From the NCBI GenBank assembly GCA_965656935.1, contig CBFHMG010000016.1:1-45993 (forward strand): 45,993 nucleotides of DNA, in the 5' to 3' direction. How positions within the stretch are numbered: the stretch's first letter is position 1; the number at the start of each line of letters is the position of its first letter. The notes beneath the pieces are model-generated. The model ran no database searches, was not told where the DNA came from, and saw only the letters and a program-made list of their open reading frames with translations. Shown here one piece after another: positions 8,052 through 16,947 of the stretch. This DNA comes from M30B80 sp965656935. Lineage in GTDB: Bacteria; Pseudomonadota; Alphaproteobacteria; Rhodobacterales; Rhodobacteraceae. The translations under genes and the position numbers were made by a program.

Positions 8052-8800
8052 AAACGGATATCATCGGCTCTTTCGCCAAGGGATTGCGGGTGCTGGAGGA
8101 ATTCAGCACGGAGCGTTCGAGGCTGTCGATCACCGATGTGGCACAAGGCACGGGCTTTGATCGCGCCACCGCACGGCGCTGTTTATTGACGCTGCATGAG
8201 CTTGGATATGCGGATTATGATGGGAAATTCTTCTCTCTGACCCCACGCGTATTGCGGCTGGGGATCGGCGCGATTGCCGCCATGCCGATTGCCCAAATCG
8301 TGCAGCCTTGGCTTGATCAATTATCGCGGCAGATCGGGCAATCCAGTTCGGTGGCCATTCTGGATGAGGGCGAGATCGTCTATATCGCACGCGCGGCGCA
8401 AAGCAGTGTGATGTCCATCGGCTTGATGCCAGGCTCGCGACTGCCTGCACATTGCACCTCGATGGGGCGCGTCTTACTGGCCGCTTTGCCGCCAGCGCAG
8501 GCACGCGCGCTGATCGAGGCCGCTGATCTGACGCCACGCACAGCCCATAGCCTGACAGACCCTGAGGAGATTTTGGCCCAGATCGATGCGACACGCGAGG
8601 CGGGCTATGCCGTGATCGATCAGGAAGTGGAGATCGGCCTGCGCTCAATCGCGGTGCCGCTGGTCGATATGCATGGCCGTGTGACGGCTGCGCTGAATAC
8701 GGGCGTGGCTGCGGTGCAGGAAGATGCGCAGGATTTGGTCTCGGCCTATCTTCCATCCTTGCTGAGGGCGCAGGATGGGCTCAAACGTTTATTACGATGA
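8042..8800 (+). CDS. pcaR: IclR-family regulator of the beta-ketoadipate pathway (PcaR/PcaU type)
   Basis: The 252-residue protein has an N-terminal winged helix (residues ~12-70: GLRVLEEFSTERSRLSITDVA, FDRATARRCLLTL) and a C-terminal IclR effector domain (~85-250: SSVAILDEGEIVYIARA, LPAHCTSMGRVLLAAL). The segment from FDRATARRCL is typical of the PcaR/PobR subgroup that responds to aromatic acids or beta-ketoadipate. It is divergent from pcaIJF, whose expression it presumably controls through the repeated site between them. Two ATGs stand in tandem (8042, 8045) and either could start it. The effector cannot be read from sequence. Confidence 0.87.
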   Translation: MMNKTDIIGSFAKGLRVLEEFSTERSRLSITDVAQGTGFDRATARRCLLTLHELGYADYDGKFFSLTPRVLRLGIGAIAAMPIAQIVQPWLDQLSRQIGQSSSVAILDEGEIVYIARAAQSSVMSIGLMPGSRLPAHCTSMGRVLLAALPPAQARALIEAADLTPRTAHSLTDPEEILAQIDATREAGYAVIDQEVEIGLRSIAVPLVDMHGRVTAALNTGVAAVQEDAQDLVSAYLPSLLRAQDGLKRLLR

Positions 8801-8848
8801 TATATCAGAGCGTTAAACGCATTTTCTAACGTGATTACGGTTCTTGCG

Positions 8849-8864
8849 TTAATGTATATTTAAC
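8849..8864. promoter_or_regulatory. Perfect CtrA-type motif in a convergent intergenic region
   Basis: TTAA (8849-8852), seven bases, then TTAAC (8860-8864) matches the CtrA consensus TTAA-N7-TTAAC exactly. It lies between the 3' ends of pcaR and phoB, with no gene start nearby. In AT-rich spacer DNA this could be chance. Confidence 0.35.
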
Positions 8865-8878
8865 ATAATCATGATTAT
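8865..8878. repeat. 14-base perfect palindrome
   Basis: ATAATCATGATTAT directly abuts the CtrA-like motif. A second short hairpin (GGCCGA, AAAC, TCGGCC) at 8938-8953 follows the phoB stop on the minus strand. Neither has a T-tract. Confidence 0.45.
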
Positions 8879-8977
8879 AGGATTAATGCTACTACAGACT
8901 GGTAGGAACGCATTAACCCCCTTCAGCACTCTGTGATGGCCGAAAACTCGGCCGCGACCGCTTAACAGCGCGCGACG

Positions 8978-9661
8978 TTATCCTAGCGCATAGCCCGAGC
9001 CGCGCACGGTTCTGATCGGGTCTTGCCCGCCCAAGGCCTTCAGCGCTTTGCGCAAGCGGCCCACATGCACATCCACTGTCCGGCTATCGACATAGATGTC
9101 GCGGCCCCAGACACGGTCGAGAAGTTGCTCGCGGCTCCAGACACGTCCGGGGCGCTCCATGAAGGAGGTTAGCAAGCGGAACTCGGTCGGGCCGAGGGTG
9201 AGCGGTGCCCCTGCCCTGTAGACCCTGTGCTCGGAAACATCGAGGATGATATCCTCATATTCCAGACGCTCACCCACTGCCGCAGGCCGCGTGCGGCGCA
9301 GCTGTGTGCGGATGCGGGCCAGCAATTCGGCCAGAGAATAGGGTTTGGTCACGTAATCATCAGCGCCCGTTTCAAGCCCGCGGACGCGGTCGATCTCTTC
9401 GGCGCGTGCAGATAGCATGATGATCGGAATACGCGCGGTATCTGTGCCAAGCTTAAGCTGGCGGCAAATCTCGATGCCCGAGACATTGGGCAGCATCCAA
9501 TCCAGCACGATCAGGTCTGGCGGTGTTTCGCGTGCAAGCACCAGTGCCTCATCACCCGCATCGGCTGTGACGACGTCAAAGCCTTCGGCGCGGATATTAT
9601 AGGCCAGAACTTCGCGTTGCGCGGGTTCGTCTTCTACGACGAGTACGACTGGAGCAACCAT
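8978..9661 (-). CDS. phoB: Phosphate regulon response regulator
   Basis: PhoB is the DNA-binding response regulator that, once phosphorylated by PhoR, activates pst and other genes at Pho boxes. The 227-residue protein has a receiver domain (phospho-acceptor Asp54 in LIVLDWMLP, Ser84, Lys106 in DYVTKPYS) and an OmpR-type winged helix (~130-225: LTLGPTEFRLL, RVWSREQLLDRVWG, VDVHVGRLRKAL). It is the last gene of the cluster, six bases after phoU. Full length. Confidence 0.96.
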   Translation of the reverse strand: MVAPVVLVVEDEPAQREVLAYNIRAEGFDVVTADAGDEALVLARETPPDLIVLDWMLPNVSGIEICRQLKLGTDTARIPIIMLSARAEEIDRVRGLETGADDYVTKPYSLAELLARIRTQLRRTRPAAVGERLEYEDIILDVSEHRVYRAGAPLTLGPTEFRLLTSFMERPGRVWSREQLLDRVWGRDIYVDSRTVDVHVGRLRKALKALGGQDPIRTVRGSGYALG

Positions 9662-9667
9662 GACATA

Positions 9668-10384
9668 TTACCCCTCACGCCCTTGCGCGTAAGGCGTGCT
9701 ATCGCTTTTCTCGCGCTCTTCATCAGGCATTTCGCCCGTGACGAGATAGATCACCTGCTCGGCAATCGAGGTAACGTGATCGCCCATGCGCTCAATATTC
9801 TTGGCCATGAAGTGCAGATGCATGCAGGCCGTGATATTGCGGGGATCTTCCATCATGAAGGTCAGATATTCGCGGAACAATGCGGAATAGATCTGGTCCA
9901 CCTCGGCATCGCGTTCACGCACCTCTTGGGCCAGCTCGGCATCGCGCTTGATATAGGCATCAAGCGCGTCTTTGAGCATGAATTCAACGGTGCGGGCCAT
10001 CCGCTTGAGCGAGCTGGACGCGCCATCAACGGGCTGCGACTGGAACACGACCGAGCTGCGCTTGGCGATGTTCTTGGAATAATCCCCGATCCGTTCAAGA
10101 TTGGCCGAAACACGGAAAACGCTGAGCACGGTGCGCAGATCGCCCGCAGTGGGCGCGCGCAATGCGATGATGCGCGCGGCTTCCTCGTTCACCTTTTCCT
10201 CAAGGGTGTCGATGGCTTTGTCCCCTGCCCGCACGGCATTGGCCAATTCGATATCCTGCGTGTCCAAAGCGAGGACAGAGTTATGGATGCTTTCCTCGAC
10301 CAAGCCCCCCATGCGCATGATCAGCGCCTGAATGCTTTCAAGATCGCGGTCAAACACGGACGCGATATGTTGTGAATTCTCCAT
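9668..10384 (-). CDS. phoU: Phosphate signalling complex protein PhoU
   Basis: PhoU links the Pst transporter to PhoR and keeps the Pho response off when phosphate is plentiful. The 238-residue protein consists of two PhoU three-helix repeats; the metal-binding type segments are visible (LERIGDYSKNIAKR in the first, IERMGDHVTSIAEQ in the second). It sits between pstB (12 bases upstream) and phoB, the usual order. Full length. Confidence 0.96.
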   Translation of the reverse strand: MENSQHIASVFDRDLESIQALIMRMGGLVEESIHNSVLALDTQDIELANAVRAGDKAIDTLEEKVNEEAARIIALRAPTAGDLRTVLSVFRVSANLERIGDYSKNIAKRSSVVFQSQPVDGASSSLKRMARTVEFMLKDALDAYIKRDAELAQEVRERDAEVDQIYSALFREYLTFMMEDPRNITACMHLHFMAKNIERMGDHVTSIAEQVIYLVTGEMPDEEREKSDSTPYAQGREG

Positions 10385-10396
10385 AATCGTAAACCT

Positions 10397-11194
10397 TTAC
10401 CCGATCCGGCCCGTGATATAGCTCTCGGTGCGGCTATCCACGGGGTTGGTGAAAATCTGTGTCGTGTCGCCGAATTCAACCAATTCTCCCAAATGGAAGA
10501 AGGCCGTTTTCTGGCTGACGCGTGCGGCCTGTTGCATGGAGTGGGTCACGATCACCACTGAGAAGCGGCTGCGCAATTCATCGATCAATTCCTCGACCTG
10601 CGCGGTGGCAATCGGGTCAAGCGCCGAGCAAGGCTCGTCCATCAGCAAAACCTCGGGGCTTGTGGCCACGGCGCGCGCGATGCAAAGGCGCTGCTGCTGA
10701 CCACCCGAAAGCCCTGTTCCTGGCCCATCAAGGCGGTCCTTGACCTCATCCCAAAGCGCGGCGCGCTTGAGCGAGGTTTCCACGATCTCGTCAAGGTCCG
10801 ATTTCGTGCGGGCCAAGCCATGGATACGCGGGCCATAGGCTACGTTATCATAGATCGATTTCGGGAAGGGGTTTGGTTTCTGGAACACCATGCCCACTTT
10901 CGCGCGCAACTGCACGGGATCAACGCGGCGGTCATAGATATCTTCCGCATCAAGCTTGATCGAGCCCTCCACACGGCAGATATCGATTGTGTCATTCATC
11001 CGGTTCAAGCAGCGCAGGAAGGTGGATTTGCCGCAACCCGACGGGCCGATAAAGGCTGTCACGGTCTTGTCCTGCACATCCACATTCACCGATTTGATGG
11101 CGTGGGTATCGGCGTAGAAGACGTCGACATCGCGCGCCTCGATTTTGATATCTGTGGTGCTCACGTCACGCTCCGTCATTCGTAAATCATTCAT
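10397..11194 (-). CDS. pstB: Phosphate ABC transporter ATP-binding protein
   Basis: PstB is the cytoplasmic ATPase of the high-affinity phosphate importer. The 265-residue protein has Walker A (GPSGCGKST), the signature LSGGQQQRLCIARA, Walker B (EVLLMDEPCSALDP) and the switch His in VIVTHSMQQAARVS. The MVFQKPNPFPKSIYDNVAYG segment is specific to PstB. The ATG at 11194 has AGGGG upstream. Between pstA and phoU in one operon. Confidence 0.97.
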   Translation of the reverse strand: MNDLRMTERDVSTTDIKIEARDVDVFYADTHAIKSVNVDVQDKTVTAFIGPSGCGKSTFLRCLNRMNDTIDICRVEGSIKLDAEDIYDRRVDPVQLRAKVGMVFQKPNPFPKSIYDNVAYGPRIHGLARTKSDLDEIVETSLKRAALWDEVKDRLDGPGTGLSGGQQQRLCIARAVATSPEVLLMDEPCSALDPIATAQVEELIDELRSRFSVVIVTHSMQQAARVSQKTAFFHLGELVEFGDTTQIFTNPVDSRTESYITGRIG

Positions 11195-11214
11195 AATTTC
11201 AGGCCCCTATCCTA

Positions 11215-12984
11215 TCACCAACGCCGCTCAAAGCGACGCCGCAGCATGATGGCCACGAAGTTCAGCAAGAAAAGCAAGATCAGCATCACGATAATGGCCG
11301 ATTGTGCCAAGCCCTGCCGCACAGGCGCATCTTCGTTCTGCGCAAGCAGATAGACAACCGTTGGCAGGGATTGTGTTTGCTCCAGCAAACCACCCGAAAG
11401 CGGCGAGGACAAGATATCAGCACCGGTCGAGACCGAGAGGCCAATCAACAGCAAGGGGGCCGTTTCACCAAGCGCCTGCGCGATCCCGATGATCGTTCCC
11501 GTCAAAATACCGGGCGCAGCCAATGGCAAAGTGTGGTGGAACATCGCCTGCACCTTGGAGGCCCCTACCCCGAGCGCCGCTTCGCGGATCGAGGGTGGCA
11601 CGGCCTTGAGCGCCGAGCGCGTGGCAATCACGATTGTGGGCAATGTCATCAGCGACAACACGATGCCGCCCATCAGCGCCGTCCCTCGGATCGAAGAGCC
11701 GATCCCCAAATCAGTGAGGGCAAACAGGATAGCGGCCCCCAAGATACCGAATACAATCGACGGCACAGCGGCCAGATTGGCGATGTTGATCTCGATGAAA
11801 TCGGTCAATTTGTTCTTCGGTGCGAATTCCTCAAGATAGATCGAGGCCGCAACACCAAAGAGCAGCGAGAACACCAGAACCACCAGCATCATATAGAGCG
11901 ATCCCATCAGCGCAGGCCCGATCCCCGTGATCTCGCCGCTTTGCGAGTAGAGATTGGTGAAGAACCTCCAGTGGAAATGGCGGTTGATGATATCGGCCTC
12001 GACCATGGCATCGGCCACGGCCAGATGGCCAAGATCAAAGCCCGGAGGCATGTCGGATTTATCCGCGCCCTGCAATTCGCCCGTCAGATAGCGCGTCAGC
12101 GAGATCGAGACAGGCACCCGCACGGTTTCGGTCTCGCCCACGAGATCGGGGTTTTCGACCAGATAATCACGGGTATCGCGGCGGTTCGCGGCATAGATCA
12201 TCGTTGCAAAGGACACTTCGTCAAACTCGGCCGGCTCACGCATCAAGGTCGCGCTGTCCAGAAGCGCCGTTTGCAAGCCCGTGGCTGCAAGCGCGGTTGC
12301 GGCTTGCACGGTCGTCTCGGCGCTCAGACCTTCGGCAATGGCTGCGACCTGCGCGCTGGCGGCAAGGAACCCCTTGTCTTCCAGATCGGTGACGACCGCT
12401 TCAAGCGCTGTCACGGCTGCCTCCAGATCGCCGCCATCAAGGGCGGTTTGCGCCGCGCGGACTGCGCTGCCCGACTGGCCGAAGACCCGCGCGATATCTC
12501 CGCCTTCAACCGAGCCACTGCGGAACTCATCAAGATAGGCCCCTGCCCCATCGGCCAGATTGGCCGCCGCCAGTAACTCGGCGGTGCGCGCGGCATAGCG
12601 ATCGGCAACCACGGAGACGGTGTCGATGCCTGCCTCACTCAAGCTCTGGTTCAGCGAGTTGGCGTAAATCCCGCGCTCAAAGCCCGAGCGCAGGCTGACT
12701 GAGCCGATTTCCTCGGGCGTTACCGCGCCACCATCCTCGTTCAGGATCGCGGGATCATAGAAGATCGAGATTTCGGCCTGATATTGCCACAGCGCCGGAA
12801 TACCGCGCGAAAAGATCGACCAGAGCAGCACGCAGAGGAAGAACAGCACCAGCGTGATCGCCGAGATGCCCAGAATGCGCAGGGCCGTGCCCTTTTTATG
12901 GCGCATCTCGATCTGGTCCGAGCGCTCGTAGAGCGACTGGAACTTGCGGGCGGGAGCCGCAGATGGATTGGTCATGTCAGTCAT
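11215..12984 (-). CDS. pstA: Phosphate ABC transporter permease PstA with enlarged periplasmic domain
   Basis: This is an inner-membrane subunit of the phosphate importer. At 589 residues it is about twice the E. coli length. One membrane segment lies at ~38-58, then a ~300-residue extracytoplasmic region, then the permease core from ~358 with the EAA-type loop (IREAALGVGASKVQAMFHHTLPLAAPGI) and several membrane helices. Alphaproteobacterial PstA often has a DUF3333-like region after the first helix. Here that region also seems to hold an Ala-rich helical insertion at ~145-250. The start overlaps the pstC stop by one base (TAATG). Confidence 0.93.
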   Translation of the reverse strand: MTDMTNPSAAPARKFQSLYERSDQIEMRHKKGTALRILGISAITLVLFFLCVLLWSIFSRGIPALWQYQAEISIFYDPAILNEDGGAVTPEEIGSVSLRSGFERGIYANSLNQSLSEAGIDTVSVVADRYAARTAELLAAANLADGAGAYLDEFRSGSVEGGDIARVFGQSGSAVRAAQTALDGGDLEAAVTALEAVVTDLEDKGFLAASAQVAAIAEGLSAETTVQAATALAATGLQTALLDSATLMREPAEFDEVSFATMIYAANRRDTRDYLVENPDLVGETETVRVPVSISLTRYLTGELQGADKSDMPPGFDLGHLAVADAMVEADIINRHFHWRFFTNLYSQSGEITGIGPALMGSLYMMLVVLVFSLLFGVAASIYLEEFAPKNKLTDFIEINIANLAAVPSIVFGILGAAILFALTDLGIGSSIRGTALMGGIVLSLMTLPTIVIATRSALKAVPPSIREAALGVGASKVQAMFHHTLPLAAPGILTGTIIGIAQALGETAPLLLIGLSVSTGADILSSPLSGGLLEQTQSLPTVVYLLAQNEDAPVRQGLAQSAIIVMLILLFLLNFVAIMLRRRFERRW

Positions 12985-14552
12985 TAGTCATACTGCTCCC
13001 GATATTTCGCAACGATGCGCTGCGCCAGTAGGTTGAGCGCGAGGGTGACGAAGAACAAGGTGAAGGCCAGTGCAAAGACCGCCAGAACATCGATCGAGTC
13101 AAAGCCCGACCCCTCGCCCGTCAGAACCGCCACGATCCGTGTGGTGACCGTCACAACCGCGCCGAAGGGGTTCGGCTCAAGCCCTGTGACGCTGGACAAG
13201 GCACCTGCCGCCAGAACTACGATCATGGTCTCGCCAATCGCGCGGGAGGCGGCCAGAACAATCGCGCCCACAATGCCTGGAAGGGCGGCGGGCAGGATCA
13301 CCTTGGTCACGGTTTCCGCAGGCGTCGCGCCAAGCCCGAGCGAGCCGTCGCGCATGGATTGGGGCACCGCATTGATCACGTCATCCGACAGCGACGAGAC
13401 GAAAGGCACCAGCATCATGCCCATCACCACGCCAGCGGTCACAACCGAGACGGTATTGGGCATGATCGTTGATCCAACGACCGCCTGAAGGAAGGGGCCA
13501 ACGGTGACCAGCGCAAAGATACCATAAACGATGGTCGGGATACCCGCGAGGATTTCGAGCGCGGGTTTGATCACCGTGCGCAGCGCGCTTGGCGCAAATT
13601 CCGAGAGGTAAATCGCAGCCGACAGGCCCAAGGGCACAGCCACCAGCAGCGCCACAAGCGCGATATACAAGGTGCCCCAGATCAGCGGCAGGAAGCCGAG
13701 CGCCGAGTTATAGCTGCCATCCGCGCCATCGGGGTCGCCCGCAACATCGCCCGCAGGGGCCCATTCCAGCCCGAAGAGGAAGTTGAAGAACCCGTATTCC
13801 TTGAAGAAGGCGAAGGTCGGGAAGGTGATGGCCGACAAAATGCCGATCGTGGTCAGGATCGCCATGGTGGAGGCGAAAATCAGGAAGGTCAGGATCCAGC
13901 GCTCGACCGAAAGCCGCGCTCTGAACTCCCGCGAGATCAGGCGTAAGGCGATGGCAAAGCAGCCAATGGCCAAAGCGATGGTCAGGACACGCCCCAGCAG
14001 CTCGACCGTATTGTCGAAGCTGCGCAAGCGCAGCGCTGTTGTAAGCATTTTTTGGGAGATCGTGGCGCCAATGATCTGGCCATCTTCGCGCAAGCGCTGC
14101 TCAAGCGGGGCGAAATCCACCCGCCAGCTGTCGATCTCGTCTTCGGTGGCGCGGCCATTGGCGATAAAGCCGTCAATCGCGCCTGCAAGGCCTTTGACGC
14201 TGGCAACAAATAATTCGCGCTGAGCGCTCAGGCGGACGTCGATCTCTTCTTGGGGCAGACCTTCGGTCACCGAGGCAGGGATTTGCAGCTCGGCCGCGTC
14301 GGGGTCGATGATCGCATGCGCATACATATTGGAGGCAACGCCCGATCCGACCGCCCAAAGCGACATCAGCACCAAAGCAGGGATCGCGGCCCAAAGGGCG
14401 ACATGCCAGCCATGTGTTTTCGGAAGGGAATGCAGACCAACCTCAGCGCCTTGGGCCACGCTGATCGCGCGGGCACGTCCAAGGAAAAAGCCAGCAACCG
14501 CCAGAATTACGATGATGGTCAGGACAACCGATATGCTGATGGTCAGGGGCAT
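12984..14552 (-). CDS. pstC: Phosphate ABC transporter permease PstC
   Basis: Second membrane subunit of the Pst importer, ~522 residues, against about 320 in E. coli. An N-terminal helix, a second helix (WHVALWAAIPALVLMSLW) and a ~110-residue soluble region come before the core. The core carries the permease loop MRDGSLGLGATPAETVTKVILP and helices typical of PstC. I favour the ATG at 14552 (MPLTISISVV), which has GGAA six bases upstream; an in-frame TTG at 14582 and an ATG at 14558 are alternatives. It lies between pstS and pstA. Confidence 0.93.
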   Translation of the reverse strand: MPLTISISVVLTIIVILAVAGFFLGRARAISVAQGAEVGLHSLPKTHGWHVALWAAIPALVLMSLWAVGSGVASNMYAHAIIDPDAAELQIPASVTEGLPQEEIDVRLSAQRELFVASVKGLAGAIDGFIANGRATEDEIDSWRVDFAPLEQRLREDGQIIGATISQKMLTTALRLRSFDNTVELLGRVLTIALAIGCFAIALRLISREFRARLSVERWILTFLIFASTMAILTTIGILSAITFPTFAFFKEYGFFNFLFGLEWAPAGDVAGDPDGADGSYNSALGFLPLIWGTLYIALVALLVAVPLGLSAAIYLSEFAPSALRTVIKPALEILAGIPTIVYGIFALVTVGPFLQAVVGSTIMPNTVSVVTAGVVMGMMLVPFVSSLSDDVINAVPQSMRDGSLGLGATPAETVTKVILPAALPGIVGAIVLAASRAIGETMIVVLAAGALSSVTGLEPNPFGAVVTVTTRIVAVLTGEGSGFDSIDVLAVFALAFTLFFVTLALNLLAQRIVAKYREQYD

Positions 14553-14657
14553 GGGCATTTCCGCATTGGTCTGTGGAGACAAGGGGCCATGTTAGGCCTT
14601 GGAAGGAAATGGGCGGCCCTTAAAAGCCGCCCAATCCATTAGCAGGTTGGGCCGAAA

Positions 14658-15677
14658 TTACAGGCCGGAAACCATTTCTTGTGTCGCTGCCAGCTCTGGA
14701 TCAGGAACAAGGCCGTACTCAGCCAAAGGACCGCCATCGCCTGCGATTTCGTCGGAGATGAAGAACTCAACATATTCTTTCAGGCCAGGGATCACGCCGA
14801 TATGCTCTGCTTTGATGTAGAACTGCAGAGGACGCGATACTGGGTATTCGCCGGAGGCGATTGCATCAACAGTTGGGACAACACCCGACATTGTTGCAAC
14901 CTGAAGACGATCAGTGTTGTTCTCGTAGAAGGACAGACCGAAAACGCCGATGCCCAGTGGGGTGCTCTCGAGGTTTGCGAGTGTCTGTGTGTAGTCGCCT
15001 TCAATGTCAACCGAACGACCGTCTGTGCGCAGGGTCATGCAGGTTTCTTCGACGGTGTCTTCGTCCATGCCCATTGCGGCCATTGCTTCGGCAGCACCGG
15101 TTTCTTCACAGCCAGCCAGAACAACGTTTTCGTCGAAAACTTCACGTGTGCCGTGGTTGGTGCCTGGAACGAACATGTTGATTTCCTGCGAAGGAAGATC
15201 AGCGTTTACGTCTGTCCAGTTGGTGTTCGCGTTGGCAACCATTGCGCCATCCACAGGGATCTCGGCTGCGAGAGCGAGATAGATGTCTGCAGGTGTGAAG
15301 GCAAAGGATGCGCCATTGATGTCGGAGGCGAATACGATGCCGTCATAACCGAAGCGAACTTCGATTGGGGTAACGCCGTTTGCCGCGCAAACTTCGCGCT
15401 CGGAGTCCTTCATGAGGCTCGAGGAGTTCGCGATGTCGATGGTTGCTTCACCAACGCCTTCGCAGAGCATGCGACGGCCAGTGGAAGAACCGCCACCTTC
15501 AACAACGGGTGTGTCGAAGTCGAACTCGGCGCCGAAAGCTTCGGCTACGATATTGGCGTAAGGCAGTACGGTCGAGGAACCCGCGACCGATACGTTTGTA
15601 CGGCTCTGTGCCGCAGCAGCGGTAGCCGAGATCGCAGCGATTGCGAGCGTGGATACTGTAAGTTTAGCGAAAGACAT
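14658..15677 (-). CDS. pstS: Periplasmic phosphate-binding protein
   Basis: This 339-residue protein captures phosphate in the periplasm for PstCAB. A Sec signal peptide covers about the first 23 residues, with likely cleavage after ATAAAA. The ligand loops VAGSSTVLPYANIVAE and EGGGSSTGRRMLCEG place it in the PstS/PstS-like group common in alphaproteobacteria. The ATG at 15677 follows CGGAG. It is the first gene of the pst operon and has a Pho box 87 bases upstream, as expected for phosphate-starvation control. Confidence 0.96.
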   Translation of the reverse strand: MSFAKLTVSTLAIAAISATAAAAQSRTNVSVAGSSTVLPYANIVAEAFGAEFDFDTPVVEGGGSSTGRRMLCEGVGEATIDIANSSSLMKDSEREVCAANGVTPIEVRFGYDGIVFASDINGASFAFTPADIYLALAAEIPVDGAMVANANTNWTDVNADLPSQEINMFVPGTNHGTREVFDENVVLAGCEETGAAEAMAAMGMDEDTVEETCMTLRTDGRSVDIEGDYTQTLANLESTPLGIGVFGLSFYENNTDRLQVATMSGVVPTVDAIASGEYPVSRPLQFYIKAEHIGVIPGLKEYVEFFISDEIAGDGGPLAEYGLVPDPELAATQEMVSGL

Positions 15678-15763
15678 GTCTAAGACACTCCGTTGGTTAG
15701 ATTACACCGGAACGCGGAAGTTGCGCTCTCGGAGAGCGGGCTATTCGGCTTTGTGAAAGCTTT

Positions 15764-15792
15764 TGTGACGGTTGCGTAACAGTTTTATGACA
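15764..15792 (-). promoter_or_regulatory. Pho box (three heptamers) before pstS
   Basis: On the minus strand TGTCATA (15792-15786), TGTTACG (15781-15775) and CGTCACA (15770-15764) repeat with an exact 11-base period, the arrangement bound head-to-tail by PhoB. It lies in the phoR-pstS gap. This indicates that pstSCAB-phoU-phoB can be transcribed independently of phoR. Confidence 0.82.
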
Positions 15793-15894
15793 AGGCGCGG
15801 GGCGCCCGAAAAAAATGGCAAAATTAAGGAAAGTTTTTCCCGAATTTTCCTGAACTTTTTAGAAATTGTCTCACGAACCGACGCAGATAACGCG

Positions 15895-16944
15895 TTATTG
15901 CTTGGATAGGACCACGGTAAACACGCTGCCCTGCCCTGATTCTGACGAGATTCGCAGCCGTCCGCGGTGCCTGTTTACGATATGTTTGACGATCGCGAGG
16001 CCCAAACCAGTGCCCCCCATGGCGCGGTTGCGGTGGGTATCGACACGGTAGAACCGCTCGGTCAGGCGCGGCAGGTGCAACGGGTCGATCCCCTCGCCCT
16101 GATCTACTACATCTACCTGAACGATTTCGCCCTTCATACTACCACTGCCCTGCCCTTCGGTCAGAACCACGCGCACATCCTTGCCCGCGCCACCGTATTT
16201 CAGCGCATTCTCGGTCAGGTTCATGAAGACTTGGGTCAGTTGGTCCCGATCGCCTTTCAAGATGCAGCCTGTTTCGGGCACATCCAGCAGCAATCGATTG
16301 TTATTCTCCTCCACCATCGGGCGAAGGGCGGCCTCAACGCTTTTGAGGATGGTGGCGATGTTTACATCCTCAGAGGGGCGCAGCCGTTCTTGTGCCTCCA
16401 CGCGGCTGAGCGAGAGCAGATCGGAAATCATCCGGTTCATCCGCTGCGCTTCGTCTTCCATAATGGTCAAGAACCGCTCCTGCACGCCACGATCCTCGGC
16501 GGCGGGGCCTTTGAGGGTTTCAATGAAGCCAAGGATCGCTGTCAGCGGTGTGCGCAGTTCATGGGTGACATTGGCCACGAAATCGCGGCGCATTTCTTCA
16601 GCCTCGCTCAGATGGCTGATATCGGCGAAATGCAGGATAACGCCTTCCATCCCGAAGCGCGGATCGTTGAGCGGGGTCAAAAGCACGCGAAACACCGTCT
16701 CGCCCGCTTGGTCCGAGATCACATAGCGCGCCTCGCCGCCTGTGCCCTGAACAAGTGCGGTTTCCACTCGGTTGAGCAAGCTGGGTTGGCGCAAAACCGT
16801 GGGATAGGCCCGACCGCTGGCCCAATCCCCCAGCAATTCCTCCGCCGCCCGATTGAGACCCGCAATCATTCCAGTTGCGTCGATCCGCACCATCGGCTCT
16901 GGCACGGATTGCAGCATCAAATCGATTGTTTGGGTCTCAGGCAT
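15895..16944 (-). CDS. phoR: Phosphate regulon sensor histidine kinase
   Basis: PhoR phosphorylates PhoB when phosphate is scarce. The 349-residue protein has a PAS domain (~8-110), a HisKA domain with His128 in VTHELRTPL, and an ATPase domain with the N box NLTENALKYG, DQGEGI and GGTGLGLAI. I see no membrane segment, unlike E. coli PhoR, so membrane association would depend on the Pst/PhoU complex. It follows the PLP enzyme gene by three bases, and the pst operon follows after a 217-base control region. Confidence 0.92.
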   Translation of the reverse strand: MPETQTIDLMLQSVPEPMVRIDATGMIAGLNRAAEELLGDWASGRAYPTVLRQPSLLNRVETALVQGTGGEARYVISDQAGETVFRVLLTPLNDPRFGMEGVILHFADISHLSEAEEMRRDFVANVTHELRTPLTAILGFIETLKGPAAEDRGVQERFLTIMEDEAQRMNRMISDLLSLSRVEAQERLRPSEDVNIATILKSVEAALRPMVEENNNRLLLDVPETGCILKGDRDQLTQVFMNLTENALKYGGAGKDVRVVLTEGQGSGSMKGEIVQVDVVDQGEGIDPLHLPRLTERFYRVDTHRNRAMGGTGLGLAIVKHIVNRHRGRLRISSESGQGSVFTVVLSKQ

Positions 16945-16947
16945 GGA

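Noticed and set aside
11302..12576. 424-codon plus-strand open frame opposite pstA
   Set aside because: Shadow frame; the minus strand encodes clear permease motifs.
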